Part shown: in pieces, positions 33,834 through 47,000 of the stretch | Layout: each line of letters begins with the position of its first letter | How positions within the stretch are numbered: the stretch's first letter is position 1 | Source of the DNA: Dromaius novaehollandiae | Lineage: Eukaryota; Chordata; Aves; Casuariiformes; Dromaiidae | Direction of reading: 5' to 3' | Assembly (NCBI RefSeq): GCF_036370855.1 | Contig: NC_088098.1 | Span: 141,628,721-141,692,720 of the forward strand | Length of the DNA: 64,000 nucleotides | Translations under genes and position numbers: made by a program | Notes under the pieces: model-generated | Seen by the model: only the letters and a program-made list of their open reading frames with translations | The model's database searches: none | What the model was told of the DNA's origin: nothing

Positions 33834-35980
33834 CACCTACCCACCACTTTATAACATAATAATTTATACAGTTAGTTTATCTTTGGGCATCATGGGTGGG
33901 GTGAGGGTGAATATCTTCTTACCTCTTTAGGAAAAAAAAAACCAACCAAAATACATAAACCTAAGCTATCTAATTCTGCATGTATTTTGAGCCTTTCCAT
34001 CCCATACATCATACAGAGACAGATATAAGCATGGAAATACAACTATACTGATTCCAAAAACATTCTTCAGCCTTCAGATTACGGCAACAAGAGCTCCTGA
34101 GGAATGACGTATAAATTTGGGATATAACAACTAGTACTGGTTAGTTCACTGGAGAATACCTACAGTAAAACAAGGGCTATATTTCCTATCAGATTGCAAA
34201 TACTTGCTCTCTATATTTTATTGAATATGGTTTCAATTGTTTAAGAATGATAACAGTTTTTTTTTTTCCTTCTAAGAATGGGATGCCATTAGTGTATTTT
34301 TTAATCACTAGCCACTTCTGAAATCGGGAAAAGAATTCAGTTTGCAGATTAAGGCATCTAAATCTACATGCTCATAGTCAGAGTAAAACCCTGATAAAAT
34401 CCATGCTTCTTTAAAAGTCAGTGGAAATATGGTGTTCATTTCAGCTATTTAATCAGAGCTATCAAACATCACACATTGTAGGTTATCAAAGACATATTCA
34501 CAGGCCTGGCTGACAAGCCTCACAAGAAGTCTTATACCACCCTGAAGTGGCAGAAGGAAGCCAGACAGAATACCTTAGGGCACCTTAAAGGGCCTTGGGC
34601 ATCCATGTTTAAGCAACCATACTGATGCCCTAATCAGTGTAGTCAGTGCAGGGTAGGGAGCTGTTTAGCAGAAAATATGTCTTTATACATATATACTTTT
34701 ATATAACATGATCAGAAAATCGCGCTATTGCTTCAAAGTTCAGGAAGGAACTTTTGAAGAAGGAAGATCAGTCAAGCTGGTAATAAAATTAAACATTTTG
34801 CTTTCTTTCTTTTTCTGTTCCCTGTCTCCCCTTCATGCTTTACATATTTGTTTTGGCTTTGTTTTCCCTTCAAATAATTTAACTGGATTTGCTTTATTTT
34901 TCAGCTCTTGACCATCATCGGTCCCAATATGCCACTGCACTGTCTCTGCAGCCCTGGAAGCATGACTGAGAGATGGAAGCAGCAATTGGATGGGCTCATT
35001 TAGCACCAGAGGAGAGAAACACAGCTAAGAAAGACCAAAGGAAGCTTTAGACATATAACAACATCAATTTTATTCTGTGACAGAAAGCTCATTTAAGGAT
35101 AACAGAAAAAAAGATGGAGAAAAATTAAAATGATTTATCATGCTATTGGCCCAAACAAGTATGTGTACAAGTTTCTGTGCTCTGTCCCCGGCTCACTGTC
35201 ATTATCGAGAATGTTTTAAGTCCTCAAACTCCGAAGAGCCTAAAGTGAGCCCAAGCTATTAAGCTGTTGTTAGGATATTTCCTTGTGGAAAGAAAGAGGG
35301 GAAAATACATTATTTTATCCACGCTTTCAGACATCGCAAGTCTGACTTTCCATACTCTGAACTTTGTTTACTAGGCCCTTTTAAATAAACAAAGCAGTTG
35401 GTATTGCTGGATACCAGAAACTCCATTAACGACAGGCTTATTGTTGAAACAAGGATCCGTCCATTACAGGACTTCTCAAGTTGTAATACTGCAAAATGGC
35501 TTCGTGCTATCTGTCATTCAAACACATGCATAAAAAAAAAGAGGAAGAAATGTACTTCTATACTACTATACTTTGCTTTCACTGCTAATGCTGTCAGTAT
35601 GATAGTATGCTTCTCTGGAAAACAGGTTTCTTTTATGTAAACTTTGATATTCCACCTAATACTTCAGATTAATGTCCAACATTAACAAAGTATCCTAGAG
35701 ACTTATATGCATCATGAGCGCTCTTTTGAAAATACCAAATGACTTGGTTAGATTACCTGACCAAAGGCTAAACAAATGAAACAGAGAGATCCAGCTAGTA
35801 CCAGAGAAGTAATGGTAAGTGCTGGAACCCTAACAAGTTAATCAGTTAAAACTTAGTGAAAATTATGGCACACTGAACTTGCTGCTCCTGCAGCCCTCAA
35901 AAGGAAACAATTAGCCCATTGTCCTTGGTGAGAAAGCCAGTGAGAGGAGTCAACCAAAGAAACTCCACAGAATGCACTGC
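33834..35980. other. Non-coding stretch with one exon-like segment
   Basis: Two kilobases without a recognised repeat. A G/A-rich patch lies near 34960-35010 and an A9 run at 35531-35539. The only feature is the splice-acceptor-like site before 34905, described separately. The 67- and 80-codon frames at 34708-34911 and 35398-35640 have no recognised domain. Confidence 0.6.
34905..34969 (+). other. Weak candidate terminal coding exon
   Basis: A long pyrimidine-rich run with TTTGCTTTATTTTTCAG ends at 34904, a good match to a vertebrate splice acceptor. Read in phase 2, the following sequence is open for 20 codons (34907-34966) and closes with TGA at 34967-34969. The peptide is of ordinary globular composition and less AT-biased than the surroundings. 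I do not recognise it. It could be the last exon of a gene whose other exons lie outside the window, a non-coding RNA exon, or chance. No polyadenylation signal is placed with confidence. Confidence 0.2.
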
Positions 35981-35988
35981 AGACTGCA

Positions 35989-36835
35989 GTGTGTTGTCAC
36001 CTCGACAGGTAAAAGATTCATTATGGGATGCATGAAAGATTGTGTAAAGTGTATTGTGGGATATATAGAAGAAGGACCAAAGGCAGGGAAAAGAGAGGGA
36101 TCAAGGTGGATCAGGGAGGAACAAGTACAGAAAAATAGAGATAAAAGGGGCCAGTCATGTAAATGTGTTGCTGGTTGTTATGCTTGTGTCTGAGCCCTGC
36201 GTCTGACCAGTGCAGTCTGTCCTGTCTTCTTAGTAAACTCTATTTCTACCTATCTCCTGCATGGGTGCATTCCCTATTCTGAGTGTGTGTGAATGTTTGC
36301 GAACTTTGAGCTGGACTAGTCAGCAAGTAAGAGAGGTGGCGTGTGCACCAACTGAATGGGTCCATGAAACAGAGGGGCTCAAGGGTCCGGGTGCCAGCAA
36401 CTGGAGGAAACCGGGGTCTGGGGGCCAAGTAATAGACTGCATGTCTAAGACCAGCTTCTGGAGACACCCAAGTGTGTCGATATGCCAGCGTGCATGTGTG
36501 TGAGTGTGTGTGTGAGCATATTCCACTAGTGGACTTCAGTCCTGACCACCTGGAGGGGAGAAGCAGGATTAGAGCGCCTGCACTTTTGCTGCTTGTGTGT
36601 GTTTATGCAGGTGCTAGTGAAGTTGCTGCTCCCTGTCTGTGTTGACCTGTGTAGTCGGCTGTGTTAATGTAGTGCACGTGTGTGTGTGTGTGCTTGTGAG
36701 CACGTGTTGGGAATATATGCTCACCCTCGCTGCTGGGTGGACCTGGGGACAAGGAAATGAAGCAGCTGTGCCGATTGGCCTCAGACAGAAAAGATCCTCC
36801 AGGGCCCCCGGATCCACCAGAGCTGGCAACCTCTA
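35989..36835 (+). mobile_element. LTR-like retroelement block, ends provisional
   Basis: An 847-bp block, richer in GC and TG than its flanks, in LTR order on the plus strand. It has GATAAAAGGGG (TATA-like) at 36140-36150, AGTAAA (polyadenylation-type) at 36232-36237, and a pyrimidine-rich stretch just after. A long downstream part rich in TGTG words follows (36285-36300, 36494-36512, 36677-36692). The octamer AGACTGCA is present at 35981-35988 and again at 36836-36843, flanking the block, and may be a target-site duplication. However, the right terminus is not the expected CA, so the limits are tentative. The stretch after AGTAAA (about 600 bp) is too long for a typical U5, so leader or internal sequence may be included. 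Its arrangement resembles that of 21120-22031. The several 65-80-codon frames inside are not gene-like. Confidence 0.5.
36494..36512 (+). repeat. (TG)n-rich microsatellite in LTR-like block
   Basis: Short TGTGTGAG and TGTGTGTGTGAG units. A second TG run of nine units follows at 36675-36692. Confidence 0.85.
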
Positions 36836-39800
36836 AGACTGCAACTCTATTACATTATATTTTGTAATTGTTATATATAAAATATAATATAAAGCTTCAC
36901 TGAAACAAATACATTAAAATATGAGTTGCTGTATCACAAGTGCTTGCATAGTTTTATTTAATATATGGTTTAAGGAAGAGAAAGAAATGCTAAAAATCAT
37001 TTCAATGCTGTTTCAGTTTTATTTTAGTCAAATCTCAAAACCAGAGGTAACTGGTTATATTAACAATATGGTTACCTATGGAGATTAGAGGAGTATATGC
37101 AGGAGATAACAAAATGAGAGTTATCCAAGAAAATGCTAAATAGTAAAAGACAGATAACAAAAAGAGAGATGTGTGGAATGCAAGAGAGTCTAGAAAATTA
37201 TCTAGTGATAGCGAACAGCACTCCAGCATACATATTCAAACACCTGCCACAGAGTACATCATCCAAAACAGCCTACAGAGCTGTGGGCTGCAAATGAAGA
37301 TTCACACAATGGCTGAAGCACCACAGAGAAAAGAAGGTTTCCTGTTTTTACTAAGCAAAACATAATGTTTAAGACTGGGTAGCCCAATACACAAAACATT
37401 CCCAGCAAATAGAATTAAACTCAGAAGGCAGCAACTCAAAAATAAAAAGATGTCTACGATATTAGCCTAATATGATCTCTCAGTTATCAATTATTCAGAA
37501 GAGAAAATTTTCCATAATTGTATTGTGTAAGATCTAGTTCCCATATACCTTTTCCTCGCTAATACAATGCTTTTATCACATTTTGGGGAAAGGAGAGGAT
37601 TATTAGAAAGTTAAATCATTTTGATTACAAAGTATGTTCTACTTGTTTATAGGTAGTTCTAGACGTAAAGAAGGAGTTTTCATCTCTTGTTGTATTTTTA
37701 AATTACTGTGTTCTGATACAAATATACCAGCAGTATCACAGTTATCCCATGCTTTTATATGTGTATGATTATTATAGTATGCATAAGGGATGGAAATGAA
37801 ATATTTTTCCATTCTGACGTGTCATAAGAGATTCCTACAGATTATGCTTTTACATAAACCTTTCCATTCAAATAGATAAAATTAATTTCTTGTATTCCAC
37901 AGAAAACATTAATTGTTGAATGGCAACACTAGAAAACCACCAAAATATTTATAAAAATTATAACAATTGTGATATTTTGTAATACATATTCATTATTATA
38001 CTTTATATGCTTTTTGTTAGTGGCTAAGGTCTCTTCCAAATCATTTGGTCACTACAAAAAGTATAATATAGGGAATTAGTAAAGTTGCCCTATTTTAACC
38101 AAAGATCTTGAGCTCTTATCTGTGATGTGTATAGTATTTTCCCTCTTTCTGGAGAAGTGAGTAAGAAACAGTTCAGGAAGATAGCTATGTCCCAATTAAA
38201 TTTTGCTAATATTTTCTCTATGATTCAAAAGTATTTGAATAAGATTTTGCTAAGCCAAAGGAGAGCATTTAATTTTCAGACATTTAAAATTACTTTGCTA
38301 ATAGAATAGCTTTTTTTCCAGTAACTCAAGAAATAAAGAATACATTCTCCTGCATCTTAGTAAGTATAATTCATTTGCTCACAGTATTTGGATATTTTCT
38401 TACAATCTGCAATAAATCATAATGAGGGGTTTCCTAACCTTGGATTTATGTTACATTTTGTGAGCTCCAGGCTATCCAAGATGTCTTGGATATATGGATG
38501 GGGCTGATGATAGAAGTTATACTTTTCCTATAGTTTATTAACCACACATAGTAAACAGTAAGACCCACATTTTATTAATTTCTCAATTTCCTATTGCTCA
38601 GAATTCAAAATATTCCATAAACTCATGTAATGTTTGAAACCAGCAGTTGTGGCCATAGTTATATTTTTATTATTATTAAAAATTCTCACAATATACCTTT
38701 AAAATGATTATTTGGGGGACTGGAAACACAAAGCTGAGTCCATGTAAAATATTAACATTAAATCCTTTAATTCTACCACTCAAGGGGAACACATTCAGCC
38801 TTCCCTGTTATTGAAGCCATCTATTAAAAGACTTCTTAGATTATATGTTATGTATGTTCCAGGTATTTTTAGCACTTGTTGATTTCACATATTTGAATGT
38901 GTTACAATTTTAATTTTTCATTTCCTTGGGTAATGCTAGATATTTCAAAGTCAGTAACCATTTCCATTTATTCCAAAAGTTCTATCAGCCAGAATATTTT
39001 TGTAACTTTTTTTATTCTTATATACTAACCATTTAGACAGGAATTACCTTCATTTTCTAGCCATAAAAGTCAAAACAGAAGCCTAGAGACCATTTAAGTT
39101 TATTCTAGAACAACTAGCAGGAACTGCCATTTGACACAGTTGCCAAATGTTCTGGCAGAGATTACTTCCTAATCTTGTATTGTTTGAGTGAATCACTTGA
39201 ATTATCTGACTGAGTCTCTCCTCAGATGAATTTGTTCAGTATCCATAGGCACTGAAGTGTAGTGTGTTTGCCAATAATCTTAAATTATTTCATAAGGAAT
39301 TATGAAATTATAATAATTTATACAGCTGTAATATCAAGGAATCTTACTCTTGAATGAGAAATTATTCTTGCTAAGCACTATACAAATGTAATATGAAGAT
39401 AAGCCTTGCCTCAAAGAGATTAGAATATAAATATAAATCCAATAGACGGATGCACACTGATGAGGAAAAGCAGGGAAACATGAAGATCATTGACGTAATC
39501 TTATTACATTTTCCATCTACTAGTTGTCAAGTTTAGGGAGCATCATAGCAACACAGAATTATTGGATTGAAGTAAATAACAGGAGGAACAACCTAGCGAG
39601 TCTGTCATAATAAATATTATAGCTGATTTGTTAATAGATTCTTCAGGGCCTCCCCATCTCAAATAACAAAATGCACTTCCAGCAGTCTAATGAATTATCC
39701 TTTACTGAAGTATTATCATATCAGCTAAGAAGCATGTCCACAATTGTACTGGATTTCATCCAAGCACAGCTTCCAAGGCATACTCTACAGATGTAATTTC

Positions 39801-40439
39801 TTCTAACATTTTCTATCCTGACAATTGCATCTGTAAAGAGACATAAGAGGAAACAAGAACACATACATATACCTGTATGACCTATTTTGTTTACTAGATC
39901 ATACAGACCTGGGCACTTTTTATCTACTTCTTATCTCTCCTTATTCTACTCTTTGTCCAAAAATGGATAGATATCTTGATTCCCACAGCAAAGTGCATAT
40001 GTGCAAATATCTGTAGGTATAAATGAATAAATAAATATCTCATGCTTAAGTATGAAATCTTACTTTTTCAAATGGCATTTACCTTTTCAATGTATGAGAT
40101 CTGCGATATAGGCAAGATTGCTAAAAGCATAGATTAAGTTTTTTTGACACAAGTAGCTTTACCTCTTGCAGGTGGATTCGAAATCCAATGACCTATTTGT
40201 GTTTTCTAGATTTATACCAGATAAAAAGCAAGATGAATATATAGATATCCTGAATCTGGAGCAGGGGAGATAATTCAACTTGTTTTGGGAGATTTATCTC
40301 CATATCAGTGAAATTATCAAAAGCACCTGAAATATTGCAGTTGTGCTGAAGAACAGGGAGAGCTGAGTTATTTAATTCATGTTGCTACCTTTCAAAAACA
40401 AGTTTTATTTATTTTTTAAATCTGCACTTCTATCCATCT

Positions 40440-40466
40440 TTAGACATCTAAAACTTAGATGTCTAA
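40440..40466. repeat. Perfect 12-bp inverted repeat with 3-nt loop
   Basis: TTAGACATCTAA (40440-40451) and TTAGATGTCTAA (40455-40466) are exact reverse complements. The TAGATGTCTA motif is the same word type as the inverted ends at 14719-14729 and 15037-15047. This may mean both are remnants of one ancient repeat class. Confidence 0.9.
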
Positions 40467-42251
40467 GTAAGAGCTGGTCACCTAAGACTCTCTTCATAAT
40501 CAGTGTGAAGAACCAGACACTTACAAAAGGAATTAATCTGTACGATTGTACACACATATTTTAGGATGAGAATGCCTTGCAGGAAGCGGCCATTTCTTTC
40601 CACTATCTAAACAGGAAGCCTGTAATGATTAATGTAGATACCTAGCTTTTAAACTCTAAGGTTAGGGAAAATGAATCCCATGTTTATTTTTCTGGATATT
40701 TTCTAGGAAAGGAAGGTAACAGTAGGAGTTCTAGTCTTTAGTAATCTTCAATTATCATTTCTTAAATTACCATTTCAACAGTCCTTAATGTTCACATTCT
40801 TTATTGCCATGAATGCTACAATTTTTCTTATGGTTCTGTTATTCAAAAATCTTAACTTTAAGCTAATAATAGATGTATTTTTGACTGTTTGAAAACACAT
40901 GAAGTTCTTTATAGTACTCTTTCCTTCAGTACACTTCTATAAGTAACTTTGTTCATTCACTGTCTCAAGGAGTGAATTGCTCTTCTCCTTTCTGATTTCA
41001 AAAATAACCTCTATATTACTTCACTCTTCATGTACCCAAAAGTATGTAAAACTCACAATATATTTGCATTTCATTCTGTTAATGTAATTAAAATGTTAAT
41101 AAAATTCCATTCAGAACAATCTGTCAGAGAAAGAAACACTGATTTAATTTTCATAGAGCACTCTCTAGGCTGCTAATCTTCCATGCTAGCAATAAAGTAA
41201 AAGATATGCATTAAGAGGCTGAAATGTTGTTGGATTTATCCACCCACAAAAACCTCAAACACCTTCTGATGTGGATTCTAATAAGCTTTTCTGTATTCCC
41301 TCTTATTTTGCTTCTTTTTTATAATATACAATTTTTGAAGTACAGCCAAATATGCTAAATTCTTGGTATCAATATTATCAATAACAGAAATGCCTAAGAA
41401 AATAAATGCGGAGTATGAAGTGTTATGATTTGATTTTTTTCCCCCGTTAACAATGCAATAGGCTGAAACATTTACCAGCCTCTTCGTGTTTTTTTTGCTT
41501 GGTTGGTTGGTTGTTGGAGAGGGTTTTTTTTGTCTTATTTGTTTTCTGATCTAGATTCAAGGTGACTGGTAACCAGGCTCTCAATCTTCTGTTATTGGAT
41601 TTTCATCTCCTAGTGGCTTTGAAGCTGCCACAAGGCTGCATAGGAGAGCACAGGAAGTTCAAAAAGAACATGGTTTACTTTTAATAAGAAGCTTACCAGA
41701 CAGAAAAGAGGACAACAATGTGGAAGAAAAGAAAAAAGGCAAATGTCAACAGACACTGAGAGTGACTTTGTAACTCTCACAGGAATAGTTTCCACTTTTA
41801 AAGTGAGGAAAATTAATTGGCAGATTAACTCTCCAGCCTAATGAAAAATAAGCAATTCTCTAGTTAAAAAATTGAAATACAAATACAATCAAAAAATAGA
41901 ATAGCAAGGAAAATTTGAAAGCTTTGAAGAAAGTGAGGCAAGATTTTCCAGACAGTTGTCTACTCCTAGGCTTTATCTAGTCATACTAAGAATAAAGAAT
42001 GTTTTGGTAACTCTACCATGTTTGGGTGATAAATCCCTCTGTTACTTGATCAAATTGTCTGCATAAAACGTACTGCAATCCTGAATATCTACAGGTTATG
42101 CCAAAATGTAGAATTATAGCCTAGTATGTGGGCTGGAAACCTCAGGATAATTTGCCTCTAGAAGTGATACTAAATAAGGACTCTGCACTCTGGGGTGGCT
42201 ATGAGGGGTCAGAAGAGAGATAGTAGCTGGATACTGTTCAGAATCAATAGA

Positions 42252-42280
42252 GTTTTGTTTTGTTTTGTTTTGTTTTTTTT
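42252..42280 (+). repeat. (TTTTG)n microsatellite
   Basis: Four TTTTG units followed by an eight-base T run. Confidence 0.9.
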
Positions 42281-43869
42281 AATCAGCATTTAGGATTCAG
42301 AGGTTGGAGCCAAGCAAAGCAGCCCGGTGAGCATCCAGCAAAAGGCTCTGTCAAACAGGAAATTCTCTAGTGCTCTCAAAAAAGGAAAAGTTATATAATA
42401 ATTTAACTGGTACATGCTTTTTCCTGTGAAATTTGTATTCAGTTTTCCCCAAATCATCCTTTCTGATTTGTTTGTTTTAGTTTTCTTTTTTTTCTTTTAA
42501 TACCGTGGCCCATCTCCCTGTGCACTTGTGTCTTCCAAGGAAAATCAATATCCTTAGCTGTGTTCATGGAATCTATAATATTTTTCTTTTCCCAAGTGAA
42601 AATTTGTGTAGAGTTTTTTGGTTGCTTGGGTTCAGAGATGGGAATATTATCAGTATTCGGATTGTCATTCAACATTTCTAGGAACTATATTGACCAAAAA
42701 TATTATCTTTCCTTAACAGCTTTATCCCTATGTGCACTGATAACTTTAGCCCACCACAGCTGCAAAACCACCAAAAATTGGAGGACTTATGAGAGAAATG
42801 CCTATTTTAAAGAGTGAATTTTCAACCTAATTCCTGAAAGCAAGGCAGATTTCTGTCTGCTAATTCTGGTGCTTAAGCAGTTAATCACTGTGGCAAAAGA
42901 ACTTACTTTAGACTATTTATAAAAGATGGTCACTTGACCCCGATAGCCTGCATTCTAGTTGAACTTTGTGATTCAGTGCCTACTCATTTTTCATTGCAAA
43001 ACTTGGGTACCTAAAAAAACCCAAATACTGTCTTTGTAAGCATACATAATCCTTTCTATGTAAATGTTATGCAGTACTCCTACTATTCTTAGCTTATTTC
43101 TTCAGGGAAGTGTGGTAAGATCCAAGGAGGTGTGGACTGCTTTAACAGCATGGATTTGAAGAGCTTCATGTTTATTTCTGACCCTCTAGGTATACCTGAG
43201 AAGGCACTTCAGAGAGAGAAAAAAAAAAATCAATTCTCTACATTGCCATTGTCTTCCTGCATATATTCTAGCCTTCTGCACACTTTTTTAGCCTTGAGAG
43301 TGGCAAAAAAAAATAAAAAGGAAAAACTTTTCCACCTATGATCTTTATCAGAAACCTCCCATAGGTTTGTGATTAAATACATTTCTCATAGGCAACCACT
43401 CAAATTTGTAAGGGAGTCCTGTACAAGACGTTTTTTTTTTCTGTAAGTTTAGGAGGTGCAATAAAACTGATACTTTAGCTAGGCATTTTAAAGCTGTTGG
43501 CATGTTACGAATTTCTGTATTTCTATGATGGGTTCAGCATCTCTGTGTTTCTTACTCCTTCAGCTCTATAAGGGATCTCACCACTCCCAAAACAAATTCT
43601 CCTTAAAGACATTAAAAAGGATTGACTTACCTACTATTTGCTTTTCTACTTTTTCCTTTCAGCCTTTTTACGGTGATCTGCCAGAACCTGCCATCTTTAT
43701 TCATACCTTATTTAGTACCTCTTTCTGTACAATAGCGAAGGTTAGATTTTCAGCCCGCGTCTAATGGAAAATTTTTACTTTTCACATGAGGAAAAGCCCC
43801 TAAACCCTTCACATTTTATCTTACTTTTCAGTGACTGAAGACTGAAAATCCAAGAAGGGCTGAACTCTA

Positions 43870-44015
43870 AATCATGGAATCATATAGGTAGAAAGGAACC
43901 AGCCACCAGGGACCTCCCTTGATTGGCATGACCTTTTGAAAGTGATACACAGCAGCCTCACAATGACATTGCCCAGATCCCTCAACACCCTTGAGCGCAC
44001 ACCTTCTGGGTGAGT
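43870..44015 (-). mobile_element. CR1 LINE scrap with internal deletion (minus strand)
   Basis: On the minus strand, a stretch covering the complement of about 43905-44000 follows CR1 ORF2 upstream of the reverse-transcriptase core. It carries the words GATCTGGGCAATGTCATTGT and CTTTCAAAAGGTCATG in the right order and spacing. It then jumps directly to a CR1-like 3' terminus, since TATATGATTCCATGATTT is the complement of 43870-43887. The middle of the element is therefore deleted. The fragment is non-coding. The 66-codon minus-strand frame at 43867-44067 is a by-product of the old reading frame. Identification is by word pattern only, and the outer edges are uncertain. Confidence 0.6.
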
Positions 44016-47000
44016 AGCATGGTCTGTGATCATGACACTTCTTCCAGTTGTCTGAACACAGCTTCACCCACCTCCTCTTCTTGATCAGACAGATAATAAT
44101 AAAAAAAAAATTATCATAATCAGAGGGGGAGGGAGTGTATGACGAATTATTGACAATTGTCTGCTTTTCTTACATTTCTGTTTATTTGTCTCATTAAAGT
44201 CCAACTTGTATATATACATAAATATCTCATACATCTATATGGGAGAAAAAAAAATCCATGCCTGCTAATAACTGTCATTTTTTTCAGTGTCCTGTTTGCT
44301 GAATCAGGCATCCTTAACTCTTTTTGATTAATCTGACAGAAGGAGACTGAATATTCTTAACCAACTGATATATTGAACCAGTTGGAAGAAGATCAATAAG
44401 AGTGCCATATTCCCTATGGAAATCCATATTTTGGTCTGCTTACCCTTTTTTTACATTCTAGACTCTCAAGATGACTTGAGGACTCACTGGAATCCGGCCA
44501 ACAGAAAATGAAAACAAATTTAGTTCATTGGTACCAGATGTCAATCTGCTCTGCTGCTCCAAATCGACTCGTTTTCTAATCTGCAGTTACAAGGAAATGT
44601 TAACATCTTAGTGAAAACAGTTTTGACTATTTACAAAGTCATCAGTGCTTATTCTCTAATACTGGATGTCTTTGTTCTAGGAAATTACATCTTTGTTATT
44701 AAATTTTCATATACTGACTATCCTTATTACATTTAGCAGTAGTTCTGAGTCTGAAAAACATTTTTCCACACTATTAACACATTTTTACAACAAAAGACTT
44801 ACCCGTTAATTTAATAAATGAAGAATGCCAAAATACATGAGAGGATAAGTATTCTGATTTGCTCATCTTGCTCTGTTTATTTTTAGCAAAATTATGGTGT
44901 TTTTGGTTACACTTCAGTGCAAAAAAGCAAAAGATTTAGCTGCTTATAGAGAGTGAATGGACTTTCAATTATGGAATTGAAAGGCATTTTTATTTGCCAG
45001 AGTATGTTTTGATTAATTAAGCATGTCCAATAATTAATTATTAGTTTCTAAAGGGCTAACCTTGGAGAATATTCATTATCCACTGCTTCCACTCTTTGCT
45101 TTCAGCTATCTTAGCTTTCAGGATCACATGCACTTCCAGTTCAGCCTCTCTGTACTTTCCCCAAGAGCTTTTCTGTAGTTATGCTTTCCTTTTCTTTGTC
45201 TCTTTAAAACATCATCTGATATGTTACCCATCTATCCTTTGCCTTTTGTTCATTTGAGAAGTGATGGCTCTATAGCAAAGTGCTGAACTCTCTGGAGAGC
45301 TACACAGCTGTTTCTCTATATATACACAGTGTAAGAGCGTTCTTGTTTTGTTTGTTTTCCTCAGAACTATACCTGTACTGGATTTCATGGTCTGTTTTGA
45401 AAATTGGTAGTTCCTCATGTTTCTAACACTGATAGCATCCTCATTTGTCTCAAGGTTTAAAAAATTATTTATTGGCCTGGGAAATGAGCCTGAAATATGT
45501 TAATCTAAAACTTTATGTTTAAATTGCCTTTGAGTCTATTTGTGCTTACTGTACATTTTTTCCTTGTCCTTGGTTATTACTCAAAGATTTATTATATAAC
45601 TGGGCTTTGAAATCACTTGCTTAGGAAGATGTCATTTTGCTTCTCCTTTTTGTAGTTTACCACACACATGATTTATGCTTCAGTTGCTCTGATGACAGAG
45701 AGGAAGCCTTCAAATGACAAGTATTGCATTATTTTTCTTGAGGAAAGAGGTGTCATGACTGTCTCTCCAGCACACCCCCAGGATACAGACTAATTTTTTT
45801 GCCTCTCTTAAGGTCAGCAATACCTTGAATCTGCAAGGATTATTAATAAACTTACATTTGGCTTTAAGCCTACAAAGTGCTGTACATAGTATAGCTCACC
45901 ATCAGTATACCCATACGACTAGGTTGATGATCTAGAGAAAATGGCTACCCATCTCACAGACATAATAATTGGGACAAAAAAAGCCTTCTAGTAGAAACTC
46001 CTGAAATTACAGTTTCCTGAGACTAATTTCTTTTGCCTGCTGTATAGTCCTATAAAGAGTATTTGTTTAAAATCAAAAAAGAACAGCCAAAAATTTAGGA
46101 AATGGTTTTAAATAGTATGAATGTGTTTTCATTCTTCCAGCTAATCAGCTCGCCCTGGGCAGGCTAGACTGAAGTTGGCTGATACACACTGATCTCAGGC
46201 TGGGAAATCACTGCCATGGGAAAACCTGAATTCAGGAGACAGTTTTATTTGGTAAAATACCAAGACCTATGCCAAAGAATTCATCCTGTGCTAAACAGGA
46301 ATGGCCTAAGATGTTGCCCAGAGATTTCCCCAATCCATGCGATAGTAAGTTTCACTTTCCAACTGCAGCTTCCCATTACCACGTTAGTGAAGGTGCCTTG
46401 GCTTGAAAATGTAGCAGTGTTTAAGGATGGTATACTGAAAGATAAATATGCTCAGCAAATAAGCGTTAGTACACAACTCTGATTCATATCTGAACATATC
46501 TTGTGTGACAAAGCCCATTCCACCCAACAAAGAAGAAGGAAAAAACAAGATTTAGGAGGGTTGCTGATCTCTAACTCTTCATACAATTTAAAGACACCTA
46601 AAGCTATTAGTGTGCTATTTTTTTTCTTGCACAGAGCATTATACAGTGCAGTCATCTTCTTTACAGACTCCTAGTAGCAAATTCTATGTTTTTATATAAT
46701 GTATAGGAGAGGACAAATCAATAGAAATTCAACCTTCAACAACTGTATCCTGGCAGAGAAATTTAGTGAAGATCAATGTGTTATCTATCCTTGATAGCTT
46801 TGAAACAGGACAGATTCAGACTGGAAATATGATGAAGATTTTTAAAAAAGACAGTTATTACCAAGGCAATTACACATTACGAACGATGCATTATCAAATT
46901 CTGTGGTGCTTCCTCTATCGATGGTAAGTTTAATATCATCATTAAATATTTTTCTGACATAATCTCACTGAATGGAGATTTAATTCAAGGAAGCCTTCTG

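Larger units (their letters stand above)
36844..43869. other. Non-coding AT-rich stretch, no gene recognised
   Basis: Seven kilobases with no recognised gene or repeat family. Small features are perfect hairpins at 39287-39308 and 40440-40466, a TTTTG run at 42252-42280, GGTT units near 41500-41512, and an exon-like 78-nt segment at 43663-43740. Open frames of 60-85 codons on both strands are scattered as expected by chance in AT-rich DNA. Confidence 0.6.

Noticed and set aside
40174..40186. GGATTCGAAATCC, resembling a tRNA B-box and T-arm
   Set aside because: No A-box, acceptor stem or anticodon arm at the expected distance upstream, so not a tRNA or a tRNA-derived SINE that I can support.
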